DNA of 41,298 nucleotides from Hydrogenophaga palleronii NBRC 102513 (GCF_001571225.1 NZ_BCTJ01000032.1:1-41298); one strand, 5' to 3'; counted from the first letter of the stretch, positions 15,065 through 24,977 are shown. The notes: a model not told the origin generated them from the letters alone. Numbers and translations: made by a program.

Positions 15065-15541
15065 TTGAAATTGCTGTCTTTACTGGCCAGGTTCTGCGCC
15101 ATCCTGGCCGGCGTGCTGCTCACGGTGATCACGATCATCACCTGCATCAGCCTCTTCGGCCGCAACACCATCGGCGTCACGCTGGTGGGTGACTACGAGC
15201 TCACTGCCGTCACCGCCGGGGCTGCCATTGCGCTGTTCATGCCGTGGTGCCAGCTCAAGCGCGAGAACATCATCGTCGACTTCTTCACCGCCAAGGTGTC
15301 GGGTCCCGGCATCGCCTTGCTGGACCGTTTTGGTTCCTTGCTGCTGGGCATCGTGATGGCCCTGCTGGCTTGGCGCACCGCCGTCGGTGGCCTGAGTGCC
15401 TACAACTCGCAAACCACCACCATGATGCTGGGCTTCCCCGAGTGGATCACCTACTGCTTCATGGTGCCGCCGTTTTTGCTGACCGCTTTGATCGCCCTGT
15501 ACCAGGTGTTCTTTGGCAATTTTTCGGAGCAGGGTGAATGA
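15065..15541 (+). CDS. dctQ: TRAP transporter small permease (DctQ family)
   Basis: This 158-residue membrane protein has four predicted membrane segments (about residues 7-29, 47-64, 85-104 and 128-148), the DctQ layout. The segment LGFPEWITYCFMVPPF is typical of the family. It is the small membrane partner of the DctM permease. The start is TTG at 15065 with AAGGTG at 15053-15058; no better start was seen. Its stop codon overlaps the next gene's ATG (ATGA at 15538-15541), which shows translational coupling. Confidence 0.9.
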   Translation: MKLLSLLARFCAILAGVLLTVITIITCISLFGRNTIGVTLVGDYELTAVTAGAAIALFMPWCQLKRENIIVDFFTAKVSGPGIALLDRFGSLLLGIVMALLAWRTAVGGLSAYNSQTTTMMLGFPEWITYCFMVPPFLLTALIALYQVFFGNFSEQGE

Positions 15542-16857
15542 CTTCCTTGACGTTGGCGGGGTTGATCTTCGCAATCATGTTGGTGCTGATGGCGATCCGT
15601 GTGCCGATCGCGATCGCGATGTTCGCGGCCGGCTGTTTCGGCTACATCTACCAGGTGGGTCTGCCACCGTTCTTCAACAACCTCAACGGGGTGGCGTTCG
15701 CGCGTTTCGCCAGTTATGACCTGTCGGTGATCCCGCTGTTCATCCTGATGGGCAACTTCGCCACCCAGGGCGGCATCTCCAAGGCGTTGTTCCAGTTTGC
15801 AGCCGTGGTCATGGGCCGCTTCAAGGGCGGCCTGGCGATGGCCGCAGTGCTGGCCAGCGCGGGCTTCGGCGCCATCTGCGGCTCGTCCGTGGCCACCGCC
15901 GCCACCATCACCTCGGTGGCCTTGCCCGAGATGCGCCGCCACGGTTACTCCGGTCGTCTGTCCACCGGCACATTGGCTGCCGGCGGCACGCTGGGCATCC
16001 TGATCCCGCCGTCGGTGCCGCTGGTGATCTACGCCATCCTGACCGAGCAGAACATCGCCAAGCTGTTCGCCGCGGCCATGATCCCCGGCATCATCGCTGC
16101 GCTCGGCTACATGATTGCCATCGCGATCTATGTGCGCCTGGTGCCCGGCCACGCGCCCGAGCACAACGACAACGAGCAGAAGCTCACGATGCAGGCCCTG
16201 ATGGGCGTGGCGCCGATCGCGATCGTGTTCCTGATCGTCTTCGGTGGCATTTATGGCGGCCTGTTCACGCCCACCGAAGGTGCCGGTGTGGGCGCGGGAG
16301 CCACCTTCATCGCTGCCTTGTTCAAGCGCGAACTGACCTGGGCCAAGGTCAAGCAGTGCTTCTATTCGACCGCCGCGGCCAGCGCCATGATCTTCATGAT
16401 CTTCATCGGCGCCGACCTGATGAACTCCGCCCTGGCGCTCACGCAGGTGCCGACGCAGCTGGCCTCGGTGATCCAGGGCTGGGATGTGGCGCCGTTGATG
16501 GTGGTGGGCGGCATCCTGCTGTTCTACGTGGTGCTGGGTGCGGTGATGGACGAGCTGTCCATGATCCTGCTGACCATCCCGATCTTCTTCCCGGTCGTGA
16601 TGGGCCTGGACTGGGGCATGCCGTCCGAATCCGTGGCGATCTGGTTCGGCATCATGGTGCTGATGACGGTGGGCTTCGGCCTGTTGGCACCTCCTGTCGG
16701 ACTGAACGTTTACGTGGTCAATGGTCTGGCCAAAACCGTACCGATCGGCGAGAGCTACCGCGGCGTGCTGCCTTTCCTGGCCAGCGACGTGGTGCGCACT
16801 TTGCTGTTGTTGTTCTTCCCGCCAATCTCCTTGTGGTTGGTTCAATTTGTGGGGTAA
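15538..16857 (+). CDS. dctM: TRAP transporter large permease (DctM family)
   Basis: This 439-residue protein is rich in membrane segments and has family signatures such as PLFILMGNFATQGGIS, the GFGAICGSSVATAATI loop, GTLGILIPPSVPLVIY and FTPTEGAGVGAGATF. It forms the sodium-coupled channel of the TRAP importer with DctQ. Its ATG overlaps the DctQ stop codon. The Bug-type binding protein gene begins eight bases after its stop, so all four genes appear to be one operon. Substrate unknown. Confidence 0.93.
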   Translation: MTSLTLAGLIFAIMLVLMAIRVPIAIAMFAAGCFGYIYQVGLPPFFNNLNGVAFARFASYDLSVIPLFILMGNFATQGGISKALFQFAAVVMGRFKGGLAMAAVLASAGFGAICGSSVATAATITSVALPEMRRHGYSGRLSTGTLAAGGTLGILIPPSVPLVIYAILTEQNIAKLFAAAMIPGIIAALGYMIAIAIYVRLVPGHAPEHNDNEQKLTMQALMGVAPIAIVFLIVFGGIYGGLFTPTEGAGVGAGATFIAALFKRELTWAKVKQCFYSTAAASAMIFMIFIGADLMNSALALTQVPTQLASVIQGWDVAPLMVVGGILLFYVVLGAVMDELSMILLTIPIFFPVVMGLDWGMPSESVAIWFGIMVLMTVGFGLLAPPVGLNVYVVNGLAKTVPIGESYRGVLPFLASDVVRTLLLLFFPPISLWLVQFVG

Positions 16858-16865
16858 ATAAATAC

Positions 16866-17855
16866 ATGTCCGTTCGTTTCCTGAATCGCCGTAGCGTCGT
16901 TGCCGCTTCCCTGGCCGCCGCCGCACTGGGCCTGAGCCTGCCGGCCCAGGCGCAAGCCAGCTTCCCGTCCAAGGCCTTGCGCGTGGTCGTGCCGTTTGCG
17001 GCTGGCGGCGTGGCCGACCTGACCGCCCGTGTGGTGGCGCAGCGCCTGGCCGAGCTGCTCGGGCAGCCGGTGGTGATCGACAACCGCCCTGGTGCCGGTG
17101 GCGTGGTGGCCGCCGACGCGGTGGCCCGTGCCGAGCCCGATGGCCACACCATGTTCCTGATGTCCAACGGCACGGCCGTGACCGCCGGCCTGTTCAAGAG
17201 CCTGCCGTTCGACACCATCAAGGACTTCACGCCGGTGTCCACGCTGGGTTATTTCGACATCGTGGTGGTGGTGCCGGCGAACTCGCCCTACAAGAACCTG
17301 CGCGACCTGGTGGCCTTCGCCAAGGCCAACCCGGGCAAGCTCAATGTGGGCAGCATCAACATCGGCAGCACGCAGAACCTGGCGGCCGAGCTGTTCAAGA
17401 GCACCGCCGGCATCGAAGCCCAGGTGGTGCCGTTCAACGGCACGCCGGCCCTGGTGGGCGCGATCCGCGGCCAGCAGGTGGACGTGGCGGTGGAAATCCT
17501 GTCGCCACTGCTGACGCAGATCCAGGGCGGTGCGATCCGTGCCCTGGCGGTGACAGGTGAAAAACGCTCCATCGTGCTGCCCGAGGTGCCGACCGCTCAA
17601 GAAGCCGGCGTGAAGGACTTCATTGCTTCCTCCTGGAACGGCCTTGCCGTGCCTTCGAAGACGCCGCGCCCGGTGGTTGACCGCCTGCACCGCGACATCG
17701 CCACTGCCCTGGCCGACCCGGTCGTGCGCGAGAAGCTGCGCGCGCTGAGCATCGACGCGCGCTCCAGCACGCCCGAGCAGACCGCCGCGCTGCTGGCATC
17801 GGACATCCGTCGCTGGAGCGCGGTGATCGACCGCGCCGGCATTCCGAAGCAGTAA
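16866..17855 (+). CDS. Bug-family (TctC-like) tripartite tricarboxylate binding protein
   Basis: This 329-residue periplasmic protein starts MSVRFLNRRSVVAASLAAAA, a signal peptide with cleavage near AQA at about residue 30. Family hallmarks are ALRVVVPFAAGGVADLTAR, VVIDNRPGAGGVVAAD, the central GKLNVGSINIGSTQNLAAELF and GTPALVGAIRGQQVDV. Bug proteins bind carboxylic acids and normally work with TctA/TctB or act as sensors. Here no TctA or TctB gene is present; the gene follows DctM by eight bases inside a TRAP operon. The start was set at 16866 because the signal peptide begins there; the open frame extends upstream only as a shadow of DctM. Confidence 0.92.
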   Translation: MSVRFLNRRSVVAASLAAAALGLSLPAQAQASFPSKALRVVVPFAAGGVADLTARVVAQRLAELLGQPVVIDNRPGAGGVVAADAVARAEPDGHTMFLMSNGTAVTAGLFKSLPFDTIKDFTPVSTLGYFDIVVVVPANSPYKNLRDLVAFAKANPGKLNVGSINIGSTQNLAAELFKSTAGIEAQVVPFNGTPALVGAIRGQQVDVAVEILSPLLTQIQGGAIRALAVTGEKRSIVLPEVPTAQEAGVKDFIASSWNGLAVPSKTPRPVVDRLHRDIATALADPVVREKLRALSIDARSSTPEQTAALLASDIRRWSAVIDRAGIPKQ

Positions 17856-17860
17856 AGCTC

Positions 17861-17940
17861 CACTCCCGCCGCGCTGCGCGCGACCCCCTCGAGGGGGCGT
17901 GCCTGGCGGCCCGGCGGGGCCGGTTCCGCGGGCACTCTGG
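17861..17940 (+). repeat. Stop-codon-anchored hairpin repeat, copy 4 (full)
   Basis: It starts six bases after the Bug gene stop. The order is a CCGCGCTGCGCGCG leader, the palindrome CCCCCTCGAGGGGG, then CCGGC-GGG-GCCGG and TTCCGCGG. It is one of the clearest copies and fills most of the gap to the AEC gene. Confidence 0.8.
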
Positions 17941-17990
17941 AGAAGGCCTCTCGCGCCGGACGCCGTTCCAATTCTTGCTGCGGACTTCTC

Positions 17991-18944
17991 TTGCTCGACA
18001 TCCTCTCCATCACCGGCCCGATCTACCTCTGCATCGCGCTGGGTTATGCCTGTGTGCGTTTCGGGGTGTTCACCGGTGCCGACATGCGGGTGCTCGGGCG
18101 CTTCGTGATCCAGATCGCGCTGCCGGCCCTGTTGTTCAACGCACTGGCCTCGCGACCGCTCGGTGAGTTGCTGCAGCCGGCCTACCTGCTGGCCTTCGGT
18201 GTGGGTTCGATGGCCGTGCTGCTGCTCGGCCTGTGGCAGGCGCACCGTCTGCAGCGGCGTGGCCTGACCGAGAGTGCCTACATCGCGATGGGCATGACCT
18301 GCAGCAACAGCGCCTACATCGGTTACCCGGTGCTGCTGCTGACCATCGGCCCGCTGGCCGGCGTGGCGCTGGCCATGAACCTGCTGGTGGAGAACCTGCT
18401 CAAGCTGCCGCTGCTGATGACGCTGGCCGACATCGGGGCGTCCGGCACGGCGCGGACGACCTGGCGGGCCGCGCTGCGCCAGACCCTGCAGCGCCTGGTG
18501 CGCAACCCGATGATCGCTGCCATCGTGCTCGGCTTTGCGGTGGCGCTGCTGAAATGGCCGCTGCCTCCGGTGCTCTCGCGCACCATCCATTTGTTCGGCG
18601 CTGCCAGCGGCGGGCTGGCGCTGTTCATCATCGGTGGCACACTGGTCGGCCTGCAGGTGCGCGGCCTGCGCCGCCGCGTGAGCGAAATCACCATCGGCAA
18701 ACTGGTGCTGCACCCGCTGGCGGTGTGGGCTGCCATCGTGTTGTTGCCGCTGGCCGGCCTGCCTGCGCTCAGCGGCGATCTGCGGCTGGCCGCGGTGCTG
18801 TCGGCCGCCATTCCCACCTTCGGCGTCTATCCGCTGATCGCGCAGCGGCATGGCCACGAAGGCTTCAGCGCTGCCGCCTTGCTGGCCACCACCGCCGCGT
18901 CCTTCGTCACGCTCAGCGCCGTGCTCTGGTTGTTGCAGGGTTGA
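17991..18944 (+). CDS. AEC-family (auxin efflux carrier-like) transporter
   Basis: This 317-residue membrane protein has about ten hydrophobic segments in two halves and family motifs such as FVIQIALPALLFNAL and MGMTCSNSAYIGYPVLLL. Members include malonate carrier MdcF and export proteins for small acids. The only in-frame start is TTG at 17991; no clear ribosome site precedes it, so the start is less certain than the gene. It follows the Bug gene after a hairpin repeat and converges on the LysR gene. Substrate unknown. Confidence 0.86.
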   Translation: MLDILSITGPIYLCIALGYACVRFGVFTGADMRVLGRFVIQIALPALLFNALASRPLGELLQPAYLLAFGVGSMAVLLLGLWQAHRLQRRGLTESAYIAMGMTCSNSAYIGYPVLLLTIGPLAGVALAMNLLVENLLKLPLLMTLADIGASGTARTTWRAALRQTLQRLVRNPMIAAIVLGFAVALLKWPLPPVLSRTIHLFGAASGGLALFIIGGTLVGLQVRGLRRRVSEITIGKLVLHPLAVWAAIVLLPLAGLPALSGDLRLAAVLSAAIPTFGVYPLIAQRHGHEGFSAAALLATTAASFVTLSAVLWLLQG

Positions 18945-18947
18945 CGG

Positions 18948-18973
18948 CGGCGGCCAACGGTGGGGCCGCCGCG
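18948..18973. terminator. Hairpin between convergent AEC and LysR genes
   Basis: A 9-bp perfect stem (18948-18956 with 18965-18973) fills the 36-base gap between two convergent genes. There is no T-run on either strand, so it is only terminator-like, but its position suits a shared barrier. Confidence 0.5.
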
Positions 18974-18980
18974 AAGGGCG

Positions 18981-19874
18981 TTACTCCACCAGCTGACGGA
19001 TCAGATCGAGGGTGGTCTGCTGCGTCAGCGTGGCCGGACGCTGTGAGCTGACCGCCAGGCACAGCCGGGTGCGCAGCGGCGGGTTGCTGACCGGCCGCGT
19101 TCGGTAGGCCGAGGGCCGGATCGAGCTCGACACCGCGTTGCGCGAGAGCAGGGCGGCGCCGGCACCGTCGGCCACCAGGTCGAGGATGGCCGAGACACCG
19201 TCAATCTCCAGCACCACGTTGGGCCGGCAGCCGATGCTGGCCATTTCGGTCTCCACGTGCATGCGGATCGCGTTGGGCCGGCTGGGAATGATGAGCGGCA
19301 GCGCCGCCACCTCGCGCAGCGGAATCGCCGGCGGCGGCGGATCTTCCGGCAGGCCCGGCGGGCGCGGCTGCACCAGCACCAGCTCTTCGTCGGGCAGCGG
19401 GAGGATCTCCAGCTCGGGCGAGGGCTGCGCGTTGTAGAGCACCGCGATGTCCAGTCGGCCGGTGACCAGCGCTTCGTGCATCGACATCGACAGGCCTTCG
19501 CTGATCGACAGGCTGGCCTGCGGCAACTGCTGGCGGAAAGCGCGCGTGAGTGGCACCGTGAGCACCCGCGCCAGGCTGGGCGGCAGGCCGATGGCGACAC
19601 GCCCGGCCAGCGCACCACGCACACGGCCGAGTTCTTCGCGCGCCCGCTCCACCTGGTGCAGGATGCCGCGGCCGTGCGCCAGCAGCAGCTTGCCGGCTTC
19701 GGTCGGCGTGGCGCCGCGGCCGTTACGCACCAGCAGGCTTTGCCGCAGCTCCACTTCGAGCAGGCGCACCTGGCGCGAGAGGGCGGGTTGTGCCACGCCG
19801 AGGGCCATGGCGGCGCGCGTGAAACTGCCGAGTTCGGCGACACGCACGAAGTATTCGAGTTGTTTCAGGTCCAT
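18981..19874 (-). CDS. LysR-family transcriptional regulator, probable protocatechuate-operon activator
   Basis: This is a 297-residue LysR protein. The helix-turn-helix (residues 1-60) contains MDLKQLEYFVRVAELGSFTR and AQPALSRQVRLLE; the ligand domain spans about 90-290. It is divergent from the protocatechuate 4,5-cleavage operon with a 126-base gap, the same layout as PmdR in Comamonas and LigR in Sphingobium, which activate these genes. I therefore infer that it controls the operon at 20001-25934, probably with protocatechuate or a pathway intermediate as inducer. No gene symbol is assigned because orthology cannot be tested here. Confidence 0.9.
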   Translation of the reverse strand: MDLKQLEYFVRVAELGSFTRAAMALGVAQPALSRQVRLLEVELRQSLLVRNGRGATPTEAGKLLLAHGRGILHQVERAREELGRVRGALAGRVAIGLPPSLARVLTVPLTRAFRQQLPQASLSISEGLSMSMHEALVTGRLDIAVLYNAQPSPELEILPLPDEELVLVQPRPPGLPEDPPPPAIPLREVAALPLIIPSRPNAIRMHVETEMASIGCRPNVVLEIDGVSAILDLVADGAGAALLSRNAVSSSIRPSAYRTRPVSNPPLRTRLCLAVSSQRPATLTQQTTLDLIRQLVE

Positions 19875-19902
19875 GGGGGCGGCGGATGAAGGATGTGCCC
19901 CA

Positions 19903-19927
19903 TTCTAGTTATGTGAATTCGTTCTAG
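19903..19927. promoter_or_regulatory. Candidate LysR binding region
   Basis: TTCTAG occurs at 19903-19908 and again at 19922-19927, 19 bases apart (about two helical turns), in an AT-rich stretch of the divergent region. A GAATTC palindrome lies between them. A LysR tetramer site is plausible; this is a weak prediction. Confidence 0.35.
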
Positions 19928-20000
19928 CTGATAGCCGAGTCCACCACTTTTCTTGAGAGCAGGTGCGGGCGACAATGCCAAATCGTTCACAAATACAACC

Positions 20001-20714
20001 ATGAGCACAGAGACAATCCCCACCCTCAAAGGCATTTCTTCCATGGCGACGCGCCAGGTGCTGGCCGAACTCGGCGCTGCGTTCGAGCAGCGCGCGGCCT
20101 GTGCGGTGGCGATCGAGGCGGTGGGGGGCGTGGACGCGGCCAAACGCGTGGCCGCTGGCGAGGCCTTCGACGTGGTCATCCTGGCCTCGGACGCGATCGA
20201 CAAGCTGATCGCCGCCGGCCACCTGCAAGCCGGCAGCCGTGTGGACCTGGTGCGCTCCGAGGTGGCCATCGCTGTGCAAGCCGGCGCCGCCGTGCCCGAT
20301 GTGGGTTCCGAAGAAGCGCTGCAGCGCGCCGTGCTGGCCGCGCGCAGCATCAGCTATTCCACCGGCCCCAGCGGCGTGGCGCTGGCGGCGCTGTTCGAGC
20401 GCTGGGGCATTGCCGAGCAGGTGCGTGCGCGCACCGTGCAGGCGCCACCCGGTGTGCCGGTGGGCACGCTGGTGGCGCGGGGCGAGGTCGAGCTCGGCTT
20501 CCAGCAGCTCAGCGAGCTGATCCACGTTGACGGCATCACGCTGGTGGGTGGCATGCCGGCCGGCGTGCAGATCACCACCACCTTCTCCGCCGGCCTGCCA
20601 GTGGGGCTGGCGCAGCAACCGGAGCAGGCCGCGCGCGTGCGTGACCTGCTGCAATTCATGACATCGCCCGATGCCGAGGCGGCCAAGCGCCGCCAGGGCA
20701 TGGAGCCCGCCTGA
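20001..20714 (+). CDS. Periplasmic-binding-fold protein without signal peptide, first gene of the protocatechuate operon
   Basis: This 237-residue protein resembles ModA-type (molybdate/tungstate, PBP-II) binding proteins, with LKGISSMATRQVLAEL at the start and GEAFDVVILASDAIDKLIAAG, SISYSTGPSGVALAALFERWG and ARGEVELGFQQLSEL further on. It has no hydrophobic signal sequence: MSTETIPTL leads straight into the domain, so it is probably cytoplasmic. It heads the operon in the place that pmdU has in the Comamonas pmd operon. No PrpF-type 4-oxalomesaconate isomerase (LigU/GalD) gene is seen here, so it could fill that step or act as a ligand-binding accessory. Function is not known to me; both ideas are inference. 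Confidence 0.8.
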   Translation: MSTETIPTLKGISSMATRQVLAELGAAFEQRAACAVAIEAVGGVDAAKRVAAGEAFDVVILASDAIDKLIAAGHLQAGSRVDLVRSEVAIAVQAGAAVPDVGSEEALQRAVLAARSISYSTGPSGVALAALFERWGIAEQVRARTVQAPPGVPVGTLVARGEVELGFQQLSELIHVDGITLVGGMPAGVQITTTFSAGLPVGLAQQPEQAARVRDLLQFMTSPDAEAAKRRQGMEPA

Positions 20715-20770
20715 CGCCGGTGCAACGACCGCACCACACCCCATCCACAAAAACCGAGGAGCACAAGCAC

Positions 20771-21805
20771 ATGAGTCTCATCATCGACTGCCACGGCCAC
20801 TACACCACCGCCCCGAAGGCGCTGGAGGCCTGGCGCAACCAGCAGATCGCCGGCATCAAGGACCCGGCGGCCATGCCCAAAGTGGCCGACCTGAAGATCA
20901 GCGACGACGAGCTGCGCGAGTCCATCGAGACCAACCAGCTCAAGCTGATGAAGGAACGCGGCAGCGACATCACGCTGTTCAGCCCGCGCGCGAGCTTCAT
21001 GGCGCACCACATCGGCGACTTCAACGTCTCCAGCACCTGGGCCGCCATCTGCAACGAACTCTGCTTCCGCGTGAGCGAGCTGTTCCCGGACCACTTCGTG
21101 CCCGTGGCCATGCTGCCACAGTCGCCCGGTGTGGACCCGGCCACTTGCATCCCCGAGCTGGAGAAGTGCGTCAAGGAATACGGCGCGGTCGGCATCAACC
21201 TGAACCCCGATCCCTCGGGCGGCCACTGGACCAGCCCGCCGCTGACCGACAAGCACTGGTACCCCATCTACGAAAAGATGGCCGAGTACGACCTGCCGGC
21301 CATGATCCACGTGAGCACCAGCTGCAACGCCTGCTTCCACACCACCGGCGCGCACTACCTCAACGCCGACACCACGGCCTTCATGCAGCTCATTCAGGGT
21401 GACCTGTTCAAGGATTTCCCGACGCTGAAGTTCCTGATTCCGCACGGCGGCGGCGCGGTGCCATACCACTGGGGCCGTTTCCGTGGCCTGGCGCAGGAAA
21501 TGAAGAAGCCGCTGCTCGACACGCACCTGATGAACAACGTGTTCTTCGACACCTGCGTGTACCACCAGCCGGGCATCGACCTGCTCAACACCGTGATCCC
21601 GGTGAAGAACGTGCTGTTCGCCAGCGAGATGATCGGCGCGGTGCGCGGCATCGACCCGACCACCGGCAACTACTACGACGACACCAAGCGCTACATCGAA
21701 GCGTCGAAGATCCTGAGTGCGGACGACAAGCACCAGATCTACGAAGGCAACGTGCGCCGCGTGTTCCCGCGCCTGGATGCGCGCTTGAAGGCGAAGGGCC
21801 TCTGA
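20771..21805 (+). CDS. ligJ: 4-oxalomesaconate hydratase (LigJ/PmdE type)
   Basis: This 344-residue amidohydrolase-superfamily protein starts MSLIIDCHGHYTTAPKALEA, with the His8-x-His10 metal motif. Further metal and substrate regions are MIHVSTSCNACFHTTGAHYL, FLIPHGGGAVPYHWGRFRG and the C-terminal VLFASEMIGAVRGIDP. LigJ hydrates 4-oxalomesaconate to 4-carboxy-4-hydroxy-2-oxoadipate in the protocatechuate 4,5-cleavage pathway. The ATG at 20771 has GAGGAG nine bases upstream. It is followed by a hairpin repeat and the aldolase gene, the same order as Comamonas pmdE-pmdF. Confidence 0.93.
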   Translation: MSLIIDCHGHYTTAPKALEAWRNQQIAGIKDPAAMPKVADLKISDDELRESIETNQLKLMKERGSDITLFSPRASFMAHHIGDFNVSSTWAAICNELCFRVSELFPDHFVPVAMLPQSPGVDPATCIPELEKCVKEYGAVGINLNPDPSGGHWTSPPLTDKHWYPIYEKMAEYDLPAMIHVSTSCNACFHTTGAHYLNADTTAFMQLIQGDLFKDFPTLKFLIPHGGGAVPYHWGRFRGLAQEMKKPLLDTHLMNNVFFDTCVYHQPGIDLLNTVIPVKNVLFASEMIGAVRGIDPTTGNYYDDTKRYIEASKILSADDKHQIYEGNVRRVFPRLDARLKAKGL

Positions 21806-21810
21806 ACGGG

Positions 21811-21891
21811 CCCACCCCCGCCGCGCTCCGCGCGACCCCCTGAAAGGGGCGGCACCAGCGGCCCGGCAAAGCCGGTTCCGCGGTGCCTCTG
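21811..21891 (+). repeat. Stop-codon-anchored hairpin repeat, copy 5 (full)
   Basis: It starts six bases after the ligJ stop: a CCGCGCTCCGCGCG leader, hairpin CCCCC-TGAAA-GGGG, then CCGGC-AAA-GCCGG (21863-21875) and TTCCGCGG. It lies inside the operon and takes up most of the 134-base gap to ligK. Confidence 0.82.
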
Positions 21892-21939
21892 GATGAAAAC
21901 ACCGCACACTCACTGTGCCTGTGAACTGAGGAGAAAAAG

Positions 21940-22623
21940 ATGTACGAACTAGGCGTTGTTTACCGCAACATCCACCGCGCCGACCGCGCTGCCGCCGACG
22001 GCCTGGCCGCGCTGGGCTCGGCCACGGTGCACGAAGCCATGGGCCGCGTGGGCCTGCTCAAGCCCTACATGCGCCCGATCTATGCGGGCCAGCAGGTCAG
22101 CGGCACCGCCGTCACCGTGCTGCTGCAGCCGGGCGACAACTGGATGATGCACGTGGCGGCAGAGCAGATCCAGCCGGGTGACATCGTGGTGGCTACCGTC
22201 ACCGCCGAGTGCACCGACGGTTACTTCGGCGACCTGCTCGCCACCTCGTTCCAGGCGCGTGGCGCCCGTGCCCTGATCATCGACGCCGGCGTGCGCGACG
22301 TGAAGGAACTGCAGAAGATGGGCTTCCCGGTGTGGAGCAAGGCCATCAGCAGCAAGGGCACCATCAAGGCCACGCTGGGCTCGGTGAACATCCCCATCGT
22401 CTGCGCCGGCATGCTGGTGACGCCGGGTGACGTGATCGTGGCCGACGACGATGGCGTGGTCTGCGTGCCCGCCGCGCGCGCCGCCGCCACGCTGGAAGCC
22501 GCGCAGAAGCGTGAGAGCTTCGAGGGCGAAAAACGCGCCAAGCTCGCCAGCGGCGTGCTGGGGCTGGACATGTACAAGATGCGCGAGCCGCTGGCCGCCG
22601 CGGGCCTGAAATACATCGACTGA
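21940..22623 (+). CDS. ligK: 4-carboxy-4-hydroxy-2-oxoadipate aldolase/oxaloacetate decarboxylase
   Basis: This 227-residue protein belongs to the RraA-like class II aldolase family (LigK, PmdF, HMG/CHA aldolase). It splits 4-carboxy-4-hydroxy-2-oxoadipate to pyruvate and oxaloacetate and can decarboxylate oxaloacetate. Signatures are the GDLL loop at 97-100 and the Arg119-Asp120 pair in [12 protein letters not shown], which match the catalytic Arg-Asp and metal site of the family. The ATG at 21940 has GAGGAGA upstream at 21928-21934. It is the last catabolic step encoded in this operon. Confidence 0.94.
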   Translation: MYELGVVYRNIHRADRAAADGLAALGSATVHEAMGRVGLLKPYMRPIYAGQQVSGTAVTVLLQPGDNWMMHVAAEQIQPGDIVVATVTAECTDGYFGDLLATSFQARGARALIIDAGVRDVKELQKMGFPVWSKAISSKGTIKATLGSVNIPIVCAGMLVTPGDVIVADDDGVVCVPAARAAATLEAAQKRESFEGEKRAKLASGVLGLDMYKMREPLAAAGLKYID

Positions 22624-22626
22624 ACA

Positions 22627-22710
22627 GGGCCTCAGCCCTGCCGCGCTTTTTCGCGCAACCCCTCAAGGGGCAACACCAGCGGCCCGGCACAGCCGGTTCC
22701 GCGGTGTTTC
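22627..22710 (+). repeat. Stop-codon-anchored hairpin repeat, copy 6 (full)
   Basis: It starts four bases after the ligK stop: CCGCGCTTTTTCGCGC leader, hairpin CCCCTCAAGGGG, then CCGGC-ACA-GCCGG and TTCCGCGG. The arms are conserved against copies 4 and 5 while the loops vary, as expected for a structured RNA. Confidence 0.82.
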
Positions 22711-22726
22711 CTGACAGAGTCACTTC

Positions 22727-23677
22727 ATGCAGAAAGATTTGCAAATGACAAAACCAACGTCTGGCGATTTCACCAAGACCGCGGGCTGGATGGACTGGTA
22801 CGAAGGCCCGAGCAAGCCCCGTTTCCAGTTGCCCGCCGGCGCCGTGGACGCACACTGCCACGTGTTCGGCCCCGGTGCCGAGTTCCCCTACGCGCCCGAG
22901 CGCAAGTACACGCCTTGCGACGCGAGCAAGCAGCAGCTGTACGCACTGCGTGACCACCTGGGCTTCTCGCGCAACGTGGTGGTGCAGGCCACCTGCCACG
23001 GTGCGGACAACCGCGCCATGGTCGATGCCTGCCTCTCCAGCGGCGGCAAGGCGCGTGGCGTGGCCACCGTCAAGCGCAGCATCAGCGATGAAGAACTGCA
23101 GCAACTGCACGCCGCTGGCGTGCGTGGCGTGCGCTTCAACTTCGTCAAGCGCCTGGTGGACTTCACGCCCAAGGACGAGCTGATGGAGATCGCCGCGCGC
23201 ATCCAGAAACTGGGCTGGCACGTGGTCATCTACTTCGAAGCGGTGGACCTGCCCGAGCTGTGGGACTTCTTCACCGCGCTGCCCACCACCGTGGTGGTGG
23301 ACCACATGGGCCGCCCCGACGTGAGCAAGCCCATCGACGGCCCCGAGTTCGAGCTGTTCCTCAAGTTCATGCGCCAGCACCCCAACGTGTGGAGCAAGGT
23401 GAGCTGCCCCGAGCGCCTGAGCGTCACCGGCCCCAAGGCCCTGAATGGCGAGCAGGCGGCCTACCAGGACGTGGTGCCGTTCGCACGCAAGGTGGTCGAG
23501 GAGTTCCCCGACCGCGTGCTGTGGGGCACCGACTGGCCGCACCCGAATTTGAAGGACCACATGCCCGACGACGGCCTGCTGGTGGACTTCATTCCGCAGA
23601 TCGCGCCAACCGCCGAAGCACAGCACAAGCTGCTGGTCGCGAACCCCATGAAGCTTTACTGGCCCGAGGAGGTCTGA
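22727..23677 (+). CDS. ligI: 2-pyrone-4,6-dicarboxylate hydrolase (LigI/PmdD type)
   Basis: This 316-residue amidohydrolase-superfamily protein opens the PDC lactone ring to give the oxalomesaconate. Seen motifs are VDAHCHVFGPGAEFPYAP, ERKYTPCDAS, VVVDHMGRPDVSKP and the catalytic Asp in LWGTDWPHPNLKDH. LigI is a known metal-independent member of the superfamily. Two starts are possible, 22727 and 22745 (MTKPTSGDFTKTAGW); related proteins suggest the second, and neither has a strong ribosome site. Its 3' end holds GAGGAGG, the ribosome site for ligA four bases downstream, so the two genes are coupled. Confidence 0.93.
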   Translation: MQKDLQMTKPTSGDFTKTAGWMDWYEGPSKPRFQLPAGAVDAHCHVFGPGAEFPYAPERKYTPCDASKQQLYALRDHLGFSRNVVVQATCHGADNRAMVDACLSSGGKARGVATVKRSISDEELQQLHAAGVRGVRFNFVKRLVDFTPKDELMEIAARIQKLGWHVVIYFEAVDLPELWDFFTALPTTVVVDHMGRPDVSKPIDGPEFELFLKFMRQHPNVWSKVSCPERLSVTGPKALNGEQAAYQDVVPFARKVVEEFPDRVLWGTDWPHPNLKDHMPDDGLLVDFIPQIAPTAEAQHKLLVANPMKLYWPEEV

Positions 23678-23681
23678 TCCC

Positions 23682-24976
<1,295 letters not shown>

Positions 24977-24977
24977 C

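Noticed and set aside
16356..16865. A 170-residue N-terminal extension of the Bug protein
   Set aside because: It overlaps dctM in another frame. The signal peptide starting at 16866 marks the true start.
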